37,548 nucleotides of DNA from Microbacterium sp. (lineage in GTDB: Bacteria > Actinomycetota > Actinomycetes > Actinomycetales > Microbacteriaceae), in assembly GCA_031178475.1 (NCBI GenBank), contig JAPSIX010000002.1:1-37548 (forward strand), read 5' to 3'. The notes under the pieces were generated by a model. That model saw only the letters and a list, made by a program, of their open reading frames with translations, did not search any database and was not told the origin of the DNA. Positions 16,557-29,537 of this stretch are shown piece by piece. Position 1 is the stretch's first letter; each line of letters opens with the position of its first letter. The position numbers were made by a program, and so were the translations under genes.

Positions 16557-17348
16557 TCAGTCGGACCGCTCGGCTGTGGAGGACGAATCGGCGGCGTCGA
16601 CGCGCAGCACGATCACGGTCACGTTGTCGCGCCCGCCGTTCTCGAGGGCGGCATCCATCATGGCGTCCACGGCCGCACCCGGGTCGGGGTGCTCGCGCAG
16701 GAAATGCAGGATGCCGTAATCGGTGAGCTCCTTGGTGAGCCCGTCCGAGCAGACCACGAGGTGATCGCCGGGGCGCAGGTCGATGGCGACGTAGTCCGGT
16801 GGGACGAGTTCGCTGGCGCCGACCGCGCGGGTGATGACATTGCTGTACGGATGCGCGTCCGCCTCCTCCGGGCTGATCTTGCCGGAGGTGATCAGCTCCT
16901 GCACGACGGAGTGGTCGGTGGTCACCTGCAGCAGGCGGTCATCGCGCTTCAGGTAGACCCGCGAATCGCCGATGTTCAGGGCGATCCAGCGCCATTCGCC
17001 CTCCTCGGTGCGGTCGAGGAAGACTCCCGTCAGGGTCGTGCCCGTTCCCTCGTCCGTCGTCTCCGGGTGGCTGTGGATGTCGTCCACCGCGAGCTGCAGG
17101 GCGCCCTCGATCGCACCGGGCGACACCTGCCCGGCATCCACCATCGCCTCGAGGCGAGCGATCGTGCTCTGGCTGGCGATCTCACCCCCGGCGTGCCCGC
17201 CCATGCCGTCGGCGACGACGAACAGCGGGTACTTGGCCAGGAACGCGTCCTGGTTGTTGTCGCGCCGGCGCCCGCGGTCGGTGGTGCCCGCCCAGGTCAC
17301 CTGCAGCTCGTCGCCGACGCGCTGCGTCTGCGTTGTCGTTTCAGGCAC
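16557..17348 (-). CDS. PP2C-family serine/threonine protein phosphatase
   Basis: TDRGRRRDNNQDAFLAK...VVADGMGGHAGGEIAS...ICSDGLTKEL-type motif (VVCSDGLTKELTD), GGRDNVTVIVL. Confidence 0.93.
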   Translation of the reverse strand: MPETTTQTQRVGDELQVTWAGTTDRGRRRDNNQDAFLAKYPLFVVADGMGGHAGGEIASQSTIARLEAMVDAGQVSPGAIEGALQLAVDDIHSHPETTDEGTGTTLTGVFLDRTEEGEWRWIALNIGDSRVYLKRDDRLLQVTTDHSVVQELITSGKISPEEADAHPYSNVITRAVGASELVPPDYVAIDLRPGDHLVVCSDGLTKELTDYGILHFLREHPDPGAAVDAMMDAALENGGRDNVTVIVLRVDAADSSSTAERSD

Positions 17349-17420
17349 GGGCGTTCTCCGTCGCGATGGCAGCCGTCGGTGCGACGGCGAGGTACCCAGT
17401 CATCGTAGTGGACGCGCCGC

Positions 17421-18404
17421 TCACATCCGCCCCGCCGGGTCTTCGGGCAGCGGGAAGAGCCGGTCGATCTCCGCGAGGTCGTCCGCTGTCGGCGTCCACG
17501 CCACGGCTGCCTGCGCGTTCGCCTCGACCTGAGCGGCGGAGGTGGCTCCGGCGATCACGCTCGCGACGGCCGGCTGCGCGAGCAGCCAGCCGAACGTCGC
17601 CTCCAGCATGGTGATGCCCCGCGCGCGGCAGAAATCGGCGTACCCGTCGAGCGCATCCCACGGCGCATCGGCCCAGATGTGCCGGCGGGTGGACATGATC
17701 CGACTGCCCTCGGGCCCTCCCTCGCGGGTGAACTTTCCGGTGAGCAGGCCGTTCTTCAGCGGGAAGTAGGGGAAGAACCCGAGGTCGTAGCGAACGGCGG
17801 CGGGCAGCACTTCGCGTTCGGATGCCCGTGCCAGCAGTGAGTAGTGGTTCTGTGCGGAGATGAAGCGTCCGCTCATGCGGGCGCGGGCGGTGAACTCCGC
17901 CTCGGCGATCTGCCAGCCGGTGAAGTTCGAGTGACCGTAGTAGCGGATCTTGCCCTCGTCCACGAGTTCATCGAGCGCGTCGAGGGTCTCGGCGATGGGG
18001 GTCTTCGGGTCGGGAAGGTGCAACTGGTACAGATCGATCCAGTCTGTGCGCAGCCTGCGCAGGGACTTCTCCACGGCGAGCCGCACGTACCGGCGCGAGC
18101 CGCGTCCTCCGGGGAAGTCGTAGCCCATGTCGCGATCGTGGCCGAACTTGGTCGCCAGCACCACGCGATCCCGCCGCCCCTGCAGCACTTCGCCCATCAG
18201 CGCCTCGCTGAGACCGGGGTCGGCGCCGTACATGTCGGCCGTGTCGAAGAAGAACACGCCGTTCGCCAGCGCCGCGTCGATCACCTCACGGGTGCCTTCG
18301 AGTGTCTGCGTGGACGTTCCGGAGCGACCGAAGTTGTTGCATCCCAAGCCGGCTGCGGAGACGACGAGACCCGATGCGCCGACGCGACGGTGCGATGTGA
18401 CCAT
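17421..18404 (-). CDS. Aldo/keto reductase
   Basis: FFDTADMYGADPGLSEALMGE, DWIDLYQLHLPDPKTPIAETLDALDELVDEGKIRYYGHSNFTGWQ. Confidence 0.93.
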   Translation of the reverse strand: MVTSHRRVGASGLVVSAAGLGCNNFGRSGTSTQTLEGTREVIDAALANGVFFFDTADMYGADPGLSEALMGEVLQGRRDRVVLATKFGHDRDMGYDFPGGRGSRRYVRLAVEKSLRRLRTDWIDLYQLHLPDPKTPIAETLDALDELVDEGKIRYYGHSNFTGWQIAEAEFTARARMSGRFISAQNHYSLLARASEREVLPAAVRYDLGFFPYFPLKNGLLTGKFTREGGPEGSRIMSTRRHIWADAPWDALDGYADFCRARGITMLEATFGWLLAQPAVASVIAGATSAAQVEANAQAAVAWTPTADDLAEIDRLFPLPEDPAGRM

Positions 18405-18410
18405 GCCTCC

Positions 18411-18416
18411 AACCTA
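18411..18416 (-). promoter_or_regulatory. Putative -10 box (TAGGTT) 6 nt upstream of the aldo/keto reductase start
   Basis: Minus strand TAGGTT-GGAGGC-ATG(18404). Confidence 0.45.
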
Positions 18417-18439
18417 TCGAATCCGCGCGGGCCGGAACG

Positions 18440-18475
18440 CCGTGAAGCCCCCGACCGGAGTCGAGGGCTTCACGG
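18440..18475 (-). terminator. Terminator-like hairpin downstream of the DUF5684-like gene
   Basis: CCGTGAAGCCC ... GGGCTTCACGG, 11-bp perfect inverted repeat just past the stop at 18478; no clear T-tract. Confidence 0.6.
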
Positions 18476-18477
18476 GT

Positions 18478-19254
18478 TCACGCCGATGGCTGGTCGCGGT
18501 CTGCGGGAGGCGCAGGCGGAGCAGGCGGCGCCGCGGGCGGCGGCACCTGAGCGCCGGTCGACGGCGCCTGCGGTGCCGCGTATCCGGGCTGCCCGCCGGG
18601 ATAGCCGGTCTGGCCCGGGGCTCCGTAACCGGGCTGCGCGGGAGGCGCGTACCCCTGCGGTGCCGGCGGCTGATATCCCTGCGAAGTGGGCGCGGCGTAC
18701 CCCTGACCGGGAGCGCCGTACCCGGGAGCGGGCGGGGCGACATTCTGCGAGGGCTGGACAGGGACACCGTCCCACGCGGTGCGGTCCTCGAGGAAGGCGT
18801 TGCCCGCCCACGGTGCGGGCGCGATGGCGGGGTTCCACCGGGACTTGTCGAAGGCGAGAATGCCCATCCACACCGGCGACAGGAACACGTAGAGGACGAC
18901 CCAGGCCGCCTCCTTCTGCAGCTTCAGACCCACACGCCATGCGGCCATGGCCGACAGCGCGAGCGTTGCGAGCGGAACAAGCCAGCCGATCACCGGAATC
19001 CAGGCGAGCAGCAGCGTCGCACCCAGCGAGTAGAGCACGAGCCAGGGGCTCATGTCGCCGAGCTTGAAGAGGATCATGCTGTTGTAGACGGGAACCCACG
19101 CCCGCCACTTGCCCTGCACCCCGGCCTTCTCGAAGATCTTCATGAGGAAGATCGAGAGCACCACGTACAGGATGGGGCCCACCACCAGCACGAGGAAGAA
19201 GATCAACCCCATCAAGGCTGCGATAGCACCGTAGCCGTAGTCGTCAGAACCCAT
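18478..19254 (-). CDS. Membrane protein, DUF5684-like, with Gly/Pro/Gln/Tyr-rich C-terminal tail
   Basis: Multiple hydrophobic helices (GLIFFLVLVVGPILYVVLSIFLMKIFEKAGVQGKWRAWVPVYNSMILFKLGD...) followed by YGAPGQGYAAPTSQGYQPPAPQGYAPPAQPGYGAPGQ repeats. Confidence 0.75.
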   Translation of the reverse strand: MGSDDYGYGAIAALMGLIFFLVLVVGPILYVVLSIFLMKIFEKAGVQGKWRAWVPVYNSMILFKLGDMSPWLVLYSLGATLLLAWIPVIGWLVPLATLALSAMAAWRVGLKLQKEAAWVVLYVFLSPVWMGILAFDKSRWNPAIAPAPWAGNAFLEDRTAWDGVPVQPSQNVAPPAPGYGAPGQGYAAPTSQGYQPPAPQGYAPPAQPGYGAPGQTGYPGGQPGYAAPQAPSTGAQVPPPAAPPAPPAPPADRDQPSA

Positions 19255-19329
19255 TGGTCATTCACTTCCGTCCATCGGGGGGGGGAAGCTGAATCGCTCC
19301 CCCGTGCGAACTGCGTCGCACCGGCAATG

Positions 19330-20073
19330 CTATCGGGGCTGGGCGGTCAGCTCCAGCACCTCGCCATCCGCGACGGCGCGGAGCCGGATGCCGTTCTCCC
19401 CGGCCCACGTCAGCAGACCCGCGACCGAGCGGACCCGCGGCCGAGTCGTCGCGATGGCGCGCACCAGCTCCCCCTTCGCCTTCTTGTTGAAGTGGTTGAG
19501 AGCGCGCCCGCTCTCGGTGACCACGCGCACGTACGCTCCGGGTACGGACCCCGGAAGCGGCCCGAGGGCGACGTAGGCCTCGCTGCGCAGGTCGAGCAGG
19601 AATCCGGCATCCGTCAACGCGGCGGAGGTGGCGTCCGCCCAGAGCCGGCGCAGCGGCGGGATGCCGGGCAGCGACGTCCCCGCCGCAAGGCGGTAAGCGG
19701 GGATGCAATCCAAGGCTCCCACGGGTCCGAACGGGGCCGAGTGGATGAGCACGTGGTCACCGAGCCAGCGCCGCGATGCGCGGTCGAGCTCGGTCGCACC
19801 GAGTGCGTCGTACAGCACCCCCGTGTAGCGATCGGCGGCCGGCATGGTGGGCGCGGTGCGCAGCATCCGGTTGTGTTCGATCTCGCCGACCTGACGATCG
19901 CTCAGCTTGAGCACACGCCGTGCCTCGGCGGGGTCTGCGGCGAGGTCGATCAGGGCATCGATCACTGCCGTCCGCTGCGGAAGCAGGGATGGCAGGGCGA
20001 GGGATGCCGGGTCGAGTGCGGCGCCCGTCCCCCCAGGGCGCTTGGTCTCAGACGGCGGGAGAAGGATCTTCAT
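19330..20073 (-). CDS. yaaA: YaaA family (peroxide stress protein / UPF0246)
   Basis: MKILLPPSETKRPGG N-terminus and HFNKKAKGELVRAI; start trimmed to ATG 20073. Confidence 0.88.
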   Translation of the reverse strand: MKILLPPSETKRPGGTGAALDPASLALPSLLPQRTAVIDALIDLAADPAEARRVLKLSDRQVGEIEHNRMLRTAPTMPAADRYTGVLYDALGATELDRASRRWLGDHVLIHSAPFGPVGALDCIPAYRLAAGTSLPGIPPLRRLWADATSAALTDAGFLLDLRSEAYVALGPLPGSVPGAYVRVVTESGRALNHFNKKAKGELVRAIATTRPRVRSVAGLLTWAGENGIRLRAVADGEVLELTAQPR

Positions 20074-20089
20074 GTGTGCTCCGGACACG

Positions 20090-20130
20090 ACGAGACGCAA
20101 GGCCCCTTCGACAAGGACCTTGCGTCTCGT
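20090..20130 (-). terminator. Hairpin downstream of the atp operon
   Basis: ACGAGACGCAAGG ... CCTTGCGTCTCGT, 13-bp perfect inverted repeat, 10 nt past the atpC stop, between atpC and yaaA; T-tract lacking. Confidence 0.7.
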
Positions 20131-20139
20131 GCGAGCGTC

Positions 20140-20400
20140 TCAGGCGATCAGCGCCGCGTTCCCCGCGACGATGGTGAGCTGGTCGCCCTCCATCGACAGG
20201 AAGCCGTCCTGGGCGTTGGCGAGCACCTTCGAGCCGTCGAGCTCGGTGATGCGAACCTCGCCCTGGGCGAGGATCGCGAGCACCGGCTCGTGACCCGGCA
20301 TGATGCCGATCTCGCCCTCGACGGTCCGTGCGACGACAAGGCTCGCCTGCCCCGACCAGACCTCCGCGTCCGCGGAGACGAGATGGACGTTGAGCGCCAT
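20140..20400 (-). CDS. atpC: F1Fo ATP synthase subunit epsilon
   Basis: MALNVHLVSADAEVWSGQASLVVARTVEGEIGIMPGHEPVLAIL; position after atpD. Confidence 0.95.
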   Translation of the reverse strand: MALNVHLVSADAEVWSGQASLVVARTVEGEIGIMPGHEPVLAILAQGEVRITELDGSKVLANAQDGFLSMEGDQLTIVAGNAALIA

Positions 20401-20402
20401 GA

Positions 20403-22779
<2,377 letters not shown>

Positions 22780-22797
22780 ATCAGTTCCTCAGCGGGC

Positions 22798-24438
22798 TCA
22801 GCCGCGGCGGCCCTTGACGATCTTCTCCTGGTTGACGTCCTCCGCCTCGGCGGCGTCGTGCTCCTCGTGGCCGGGGGCGCCGATGGCGTGGCCCTTGCCT
22901 CCCTGGAACTCCAGGATGAAAGCATCCGTCTGCTTCTCGAGCTCGGCGACCGTGTCGTCGTCGAGGACGTTGGTCTCGCGCAGCGTGTCCAGGACCTTCG
23001 TGTTGCGACGCAGGTAGTCCAGCAGCTCACGCTCGAAGCGCAGCACGTCCGACACCTCGATCGAGTCGAGCTTGCCGTTGGTACCGGCCCAGATCGAGAC
23101 GACCTGCTCCTCCACCGGGTACGGCGAGTACTGCGGCTGCTTGAGCAGCTCGGTCAGACGCGCACCACGCGCCAGCTGGCGACGCGACGCCTGGTCGAGG
23201 TCGGATGCGAACATCGCGAACGCCTCGAGGGAGCGATACTGAGCGAGCTCCAGCTTCAGCGTTCCGGAGACCTTCTTGATCGACTTCACCTGGGCGTCAC
23301 CGCCGACTCGCGACACCGAGATGCCGACGTCCACAGCAGGACGCTGGTTCGCGTTGAACAGGTCGGACTGCAGGAAGATCTGGCCGTCGGTGATCGAGAT
23401 CACGTTGGTCGGGATGTACGCCGAGACGTCGTTCGCCTTCGTCTCGATGATCGGCAGACCGGTCATCGAACCCGCGCCGAGCTCGTCGGACAGCTTCGCG
23501 CAGCGCTCGAGCAGACGCGAGTGCAGGTAGAAGACGTCACCCGGGTACGCCTCACGCCCCGGCGGGCGGCGCAGCAGCAGCGACACGGCGCGGTAGGCCT
23601 CGGCCTGCTTCGACAGGTCGTCGAAGATGATCAGCACGTGCTTGCCGCCGTACATCCAGTGCTGGCCGATGGCCGAGCCGGTGTACGGAGCGAGGTACTT
23701 GAAGCCTGCGGGGTCGGATGCGGGAGCCGCGACGATGGTGGTGTACTCCATCGCACCGGCCTCTTCGAGCGCACCGCGCACGCCGGCGATCGTCGAGCCC
23801 TTCTGCCCGATCGCGACGTAGATGCAGCGCACCTGCTTGTTCACGTCGCCCGAATCCCAGTTGGCCTTCTGGTTGATGATCGTGTCGATCGCGAGGGCCG
23901 TCTTGCCGGTCTGGCGGTCGCCGATGATCAGCTGACGCTGACCGCGACCGACCGGGATCATGGCGTCGATGGCCTTGATGCCCGTCTGCAGCGGCTCGTG
24001 CACGCTCTTTCGCTGCATCACGCCGGGTGCCTGCAGCTCGAGCTCGCGCGAGCCCTCGGCGGCGATGGTGCCGAGACCGTCGATCGGGTTGCCGAGCGGG
24101 TCGACGACGCGGCCGAGGTAGCCGTCGCCGACGGGAACCGAGAGGACCTCGCCGGTGCGGGTGACCTTCTGGCCCGCCTCGATGCCGGTGAAGTCGCCCA
24201 GGACGACCACGCCGATCTCGTGCTCGTCGAGGTTCAGGGCCAGGCCCTTGGTGCCGTCGCCGAAGGTGACGAGTTCGTTCGCCATGACCCCGGGCAGGCC
24301 CTCGACGTGCGCGATGCCGTCCGCGGCGTCGATGACGGTGCCGACCTCGGTCGCCGCGGCCCCGGTGGGCTCGTACGCGGCGGCGAAGTCCTTCAGCGCG
24401 TCACGAATGACGTCGGGGCTGATCGATAGTTCTGCCAT
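22798..24438 (-). CDS. atpA: F1Fo ATP synthase subunit alpha
   Basis: [46 protein letters not shown]. Confidence 0.99.
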   Translation of the reverse strand: MAELSISPDVIRDALKDFAAAYEPTGAAATEVGTVIDAADGIAHVEGLPGVMANELVTFGDGTKGLALNLDEHEIGVVVLGDFTGIEAGQKVTRTGEVLSVPVGDGYLGRVVDPLGNPIDGLGTIAAEGSRELELQAPGVMQRKSVHEPLQTGIKAIDAMIPVGRGQRQLIIGDRQTGKTALAIDTIINQKANWDSGDVNKQVRCIYVAIGQKGSTIAGVRGALEEAGAMEYTTIVAAPASDPAGFKYLAPYTGSAIGQHWMYGGKHVLIIFDDLSKQAEAYRAVSLLLRRPPGREAYPGDVFYLHSRLLERCAKLSDELGAGSMTGLPIIETKANDVSAYIPTNVISITDGQIFLQSDLFNANQRPAVDVGISVSRVGGDAQVKSIKKVSGTLKLELAQYRSLEAFAMFASDLDQASRRQLARGARLTELLKQPQYSPYPVEEQVVSIWAGTNGKLDSIEVSDVLRFERELLDYLRRNTKVLDTLRETNVLDDDTVAELEKQTDAFILEFQGGKGHAIGAPGHEEHDAAEAEDVNQEKIVKGRRG

Positions 24439-24492
24439 TGTCTTCCCTTTGTATTCGAGAGAGTCCGCGCGGTTCCCCGCGCCAAGTCTTTG

Positions 24493-25281
24493 TCAGCTCG
24501 CGAGCTTCTGTCGAAGCTCGGCGAGGCGGGCGGAGATGCTGCCGTCGATGACGTCGTCGGCGATCTGCACGCGCAGGCCTCCGACGACACCCGGGTCGGT
24601 CACCACGTTGAGGGAGATCTCGCCACCGTATCGGCGCGAGAGTGCGTCGCGCAGGCGTTCCTGCTGCGCGGCGGTGAGCGGCGTGGCCGTATGCACCGTC
24701 GCAACGGTGCGTCCGGCCTGCGCGGAGACGATCCGGATCGCACGGCGCAGCAGCTGCCGCACTCGACGGTCACGCGGTTCCCGCACCAGCGAGGAGGCGA
24801 TGAGCACGGTCGCCGGCGACACCGAGCCGGCGAGCACCTTCTGCACCAGCGCGCTGCGCGCGTCGGCGCTTCCGAGCCGGCTGCCGAGCGCGAGCTCGAA
24901 CTCCGGGTTGTCGGCCACCGCACGAGAGAAGCCGAACAGCTCCCCGGCGACGTCGTCGTTCGGCGAGGCGATGGCTGCCGCACGGACCGCGAGCTCCTCG
25001 ATGCCGTCGATGAGGTCGGATGCCGAGGACCAGCGTTCCGCCACGGCGGCCGTCAGCACGGCACGCGTCGAGGCGGATGCTCCGGCGAACACGCCGGCGA
25101 CCAGCGCGGTGCGCGCCTCGGCCGGTGCGGTCGGATCTGCGAGCGCGCCGCTCAGCTGGGACGACTCCACCAGCGCGCGGGCTGCTGCGAACAGCTCCGC
25201 CGCGCTGTCGAGGGTGACGCCCGACGTCGCTGCGAGGGCGTTCGTCGACGCCTCCAGTGCCTGAGTGGTCGCGCTGCCCAT
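24493..25281 (-). CDS. atpH: F1Fo ATP synthase subunit delta
   Basis: 262-aa OSCP/delta-like; C-terminal RRYGGEISLNVVTDPGVVGGLRVQIADDVIDGSISARLAELRQKLAS. Confidence 0.95.
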   Translation of the reverse strand: MGSATTQALEASTNALAATSGVTLDSAAELFAAARALVESSQLSGALADPTAPAEARTALVAGVFAGASASTRAVLTAAVAERWSSASDLIDGIEELAVRAAAIASPNDDVAGELFGFSRAVADNPEFELALGSRLGSADARSALVQKVLAGSVSPATVLIASSLVREPRDRRVRQLLRRAIRIVSAQAGRTVATVHTATPLTAAQQERLRDALSRRYGGEISLNVVTDPGVVGGLRVQIADDVIDGSISARLAELRQKLAS

Positions 25282-25850
25282 CAGGCCACCGGTCCCTGAG
25301 CCTGCTGCACGGTCGAGGAGGCCTCCAGGTCCGCCAGGAAGCGGTCCACCACGGCGGCCGCGCGGGCGTCGTCGGAGAGCGTCTCACCGACCACGCCGCC
25401 GGCGAGGTCGATCGCCAGCGTGCCGACCTCGCTGCGAAGCGAGACGAACGCAGCCTGACGCTCCGCCTCGATCTGCGCGTGGGCCGCGGTGGTGATGCGA
25501 GCGGCCTCGGCCGCAGCGGTCTCCTTGGCCTCGGCGACGATCTTCTTGCCGTCCTCGCGGGCGGCCTCACGGATCTCGCCTGCCTCGACGCGGGCCTCGG
25601 CGAGCTGGCGGGTGTACTCCTCCAGCGCGGCCTCGGCCTGCTTCTGGGCCTCATCGGCCTTGGCGATGTTGCCCTCGATGGCGGCGGAGCGCTCGTCGAG
25701 GATCTTCGTCAGGCGCGGCAGGGCGACCTTCCACACGACGACGAGGATGATGAGGAACCACAGGCCCGACCAGATGATGTCGTACCAAGCGGGAATGAGC
25801 GGGTTCTGCTCGCCCTCCGCAGCCAGGTTCGTGACAAGAGCGTTCAGCAT
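25281..25850 (-). CDS. atpF: F1Fo ATP synthase subunit b
   Basis: Single N-terminal TM followed by a long charged coiled coil (LTKILDERSAAIEGNIAKADEAQKQAEAALEEYTRQL). Confidence 0.95.
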   Translation of the reverse strand: MLNALVTNLAAEGEQNPLIPAWYDIIWSGLWFLIILVVVWKVALPRLTKILDERSAAIEGNIAKADEAQKQAEAALEEYTRQLAEARVEAGEIREAAREDGKKIVAEAKETAAAEAARITTAAHAQIEAERQAAFVSLRSEVGTLAIDLAGGVVGETLSDDARAAAVVDRFLADLEASSTVQQAQGPVA

Positions 25851-25877
25851 CCTGTCTCCTTCGGAAGTCGGTGTGGC

Positions 25878-26964
<1,087 letters not shown>

Positions 26965-27064
26965 CAGCGCGGGCTCCAGCTTCGGGGCACCGGACAGAAC
27001 CGGTACGACGATGGACGGTGTGCTTCAGGCGCAAGCGCTCTCGACGAGCGGCGGGCACCACTCA

Positions 27065-27093
27065 ACCCTAGCAGAATCGGCTTCACCTTCGAA
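27065..27093 (-). promoter_or_regulatory. Candidate promoter for atpB operon
   Basis: Minus strand TTCGAA (27093-27088), 17-nt spacer, TAGGGT (27070-27065), in the gap between the AtpI-like gene and atpB. Confidence 0.4.
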
Positions 27094-27588
27094 TCAGCGC
27101 GGGTCCTCGTCGGCACCCTGGCCCGGTGCCCGGTCCTCGGGCGCCTGCGTCGGCAGCGAGACGTCGCTGACGTTCGGCAGACGCGTGCGGGTGAGCACGA
27201 TGACATCCACCACCAGCGACATCACGACCCCCGCGACGATCGACAGGAAGAACACCATCGGGGCGATCCACGGCTGCCCGCCGAGCACGATCATCACGAC
27301 GACGAAGATGCCCAGCTTCAGCAGCCAGCCACCGAGGACGATCGCGAAGAACAGCTGCACGTAGATCGGATCGCCGAACCACCGGTTCGCGAACAGGATG
27401 CTTCCCGCGGTGATGCCGAGGAAGACGACCGACAGCAGCACGCCGAGCAGGCCGCTGAGGAGTCCGTCGGTCCCCGCCACGGCGAAGCCGACACCGCCGG
27501 CGATGACGGCCAGCAGGAGGGCGCTCACCGCCGACCACACCAGCGTGCGCCGGAGGATGGGTGTGCTGGACACGGGATTCGGGGTCAT
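27094..27588 (-). CDS. Small multi-TM protein in the AtpI/ATP-synthase-associated position
   Basis: MTPNPVSSTPILRRTLVWSAVSALLLAVIAGGVGFAVAG..., about four TM helices, directly upstream of atpB; start set to ATG 27588. Confidence 0.75.
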   Translation of the reverse strand: MTPNPVSSTPILRRTLVWSAVSALLLAVIAGGVGFAVAGTDGLLSGLLGVLLSVVFLGITAGSILFANRWFGDPIYVQLFFAIVLGGWLLKLGIFVVVMIVLGGQPWIAPMVFFLSIVAGVVMSLVVDVIVLTRTRLPNVSDVSLPTQAPEDRAPGQGADEDPR

Positions 27589-28760
27589 CGGTGCTCCATA
27601 CGTGGGTGGGGGTCGTCGTCGCGCTCGTGACGTCGACGATCGCGGGGAGTCGGGCTGAGCGTGATGACCACGCAGGCGGCGATGCCGAGCACCCCGAAGC
27701 CGACGCCGACGAGGTATCCGCCGGGCCAGTCCTCGCGGCCGGCGATGTACATCAGCAGGACCGACAGCGAGATGATCGCGGTCCACGAGTAGAAGATCAG
27801 CACGGCGTCGCGCGCGTGATGGCCGAGATCCAGCATCCGGTGATGCAGGTGCTTGCGGTCGGGCGCAAAGGGGGACTTGCCTGCGCGCATGCGGCGGAAC
27901 ACCGCGAGACCGAAGTCGAGCAGCGGCAGCATGACGATCACCAGCGGGAGCACGATCGGGATGAACGCGCCGAGCAGCTGGGAGCGGCCGAACCGCTCCG
28001 CGTCGAAGGCGCTGACGTCTCCCTGACCGGTCAGGGCGATGGCCGAGGTCGCCATCAGCAGTCCGAGGACCAGCGCGCCCGAGTCACCCATGAACAGCTT
28101 GGCCGGGCTCCAGTTCAGCGGCAGGAACCCGACGCAGGCGCCGATGAGCACGGCGGCGAGGAAGGTCGCCAGGTTGAAGTAGCTGGTCGCCCCGGAGTCG
28201 CGCGTGAGGACGTACGCGTACACGAAGAAGACGCCGTTGGCGATGAGGCAGACCCCGGCGACCAGCCCGTCCAGCCCGTCGATGAAGTTCACCGCGTTCA
28301 TCACGACCACGATCGCGAACATCGTCACCGAGATGCTCACCCAGCTCGAAACGAGGATCATGTCGCCCACGGGCAGCGAGAGGATCTGCAGCCCGCCCCC
28401 GACCGTGATGATCCCAGCCGCGAGGAACTGCGCCGCGAGTTTGATCATCCAGTCCAGGTCCCACAGGTCGTCGATGACGCCGACCACCGCGATGAGTGCG
28501 GCGGCGGCGAGGATCGACCACAGCGTCTGCGGCGGGACCCACATCCGTTCGAAGAACGGGTTGGCGGCGGAGATGCCGATGGCGGCGGCGATGCCGAAGA
28601 ACATCGCCACCCCGCCCAGACGCGGGGTCGGAGTCTTGTGCACGTCCCGTTCACGGATGCCGGGGTAGAGCTTGAACCGCAGGCTCAACCGCCAGACCGC
28701 CCACGACAGCGCGAAGGTGATCGTCGCCGTCAGGATGATCGTGAACAGGTACTGCTTCAC
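27585..28760 (-). CDS. MraY/WecA-like undecaprenyl-phosphate glycosyl-1-phosphate transferase
   Basis: VKQYLFTIILTATITFALS...DVHKTPTPRLGGVAMF...NAVNFIDGLDGLVAG...NWSPAKLFMGDSGALVLG...PDRKHLHHRMLDLGH; GTG start at 28760. Confidence 0.93.
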   Translation of the reverse strand: MKQYLFTIILTATITFALSWAVWRLSLRFKLYPGIRERDVHKTPTPRLGGVAMFFGIAAAIGISAANPFFERMWVPPQTLWSILAAAALIAVVGVIDDLWDLDWMIKLAAQFLAAGIITVGGGLQILSLPVGDMILVSSWVSISVTMFAIVVVMNAVNFIDGLDGLVAGVCLIANGVFFVYAYVLTRDSGATSYFNLATFLAAVLIGACVGFLPLNWSPAKLFMGDSGALVLGLLMATSAIALTGQGDVSAFDAERFGRSQLLGAFIPIVLPLVIVMLPLLDFGLAVFRRMRAGKSPFAPDRKHLHHRMLDLGHHARDAVLIFYSWTAIISLSVLLMYIAGREDWPGGYLVGVGFGVLGIAACVVITLSPTPRDRRRHERDDDPHPRMEHR

Positions 28761-29479
28761 TCCGGGCCGTCCGCGCCCTCGTCGGGGGCGACTTCGCCGG
28801 GCTGCTCGGCAGGCTCCAGGAGTTCGCCGAGGACCTCCTCGAGCTGCTCCCGCGACACGGCGCCCTCGCGCAGGATCCGCACGGCCGGCTTCTCGTCTCC
28901 ACCGGGGCCGACCAGCGATGTCGCGTCGACGATCGTCGAGGGGACGCCGCTCTCGCTGTAGCCCTCCTCGAGGTACACCGCGACGCTGTCGCCCAGCATC
29001 GCCTCGGCGTCCGCGGCGATGATTGCGGCGTCGCGTCCGGTGAGATTGGCACTGGACACCGCCAACGGACCGGTCTCGGCCAGCAGTTCGAGCGCGATGC
29101 GCCGATCCGGCATCCGCACGGCGACCGTTCCCTTGGTCTCCCCCAGATCCCATGACAACGACGGCTGTGCAGGCAGCACGATGGTGAGCCCGCCCGGCCA
29201 GAACGTGTCGACCAGGCGCTGCACCGGCTCCGGGATCTCCTCCACGAGCGCCGCGAGGGTGTCCTGCCCGGCGACGAGCACCGGCGGCGGCATGTCACGT
29301 CCGCGGCCCTTGGCATCCAGCAGCCGTTGCACGGCGGCGGGCGAGAACGCGTCGGCGGCGACCCCGTAGACGGTGTCGGTGGGGAGCACGACGAGCTCGC
29401 CCCGGGCGATGGCCTGACGGGCGTGGCGCATGCCGGCGAGGAGCTGTGCCTCGTCGCGGCAATCGAAGACAGAAGACAT
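28757..29479 (-). CDS. L-threonylcarbamoyladenylate synthase (Sua5/YciO/YrdC family)
   Basis: ARGELVVLPTDTVYGVAADAFSPAAVQRLLDAKGRGRDMPPPVLV, SSANLTGRDA. Confidence 0.93.
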   Translation of the reverse strand: MSSVFDCRDEAQLLAGMRHARQAIARGELVVLPTDTVYGVAADAFSPAAVQRLLDAKGRGRDMPPPVLVAGQDTLAALVEEIPEPVQRLVDTFWPGGLTIVLPAQPSLSWDLGETKGTVAVRMPDRRIALELLAETGPLAVSSANLTGRDAAIIAADAEAMLGDSVAVYLEEGYSESGVPSTIVDATSLVGPGGDEKPAVRILREGAVSREQLEEVLGELLEPAEQPGEVAPDEGADGPE

Positions 29480-29537
29480 GGCGTGCCCATTCTACGGGGG
29501 TCGTGGGGGTCATCCCCGGCGCGAACCGGGCGCGCAG

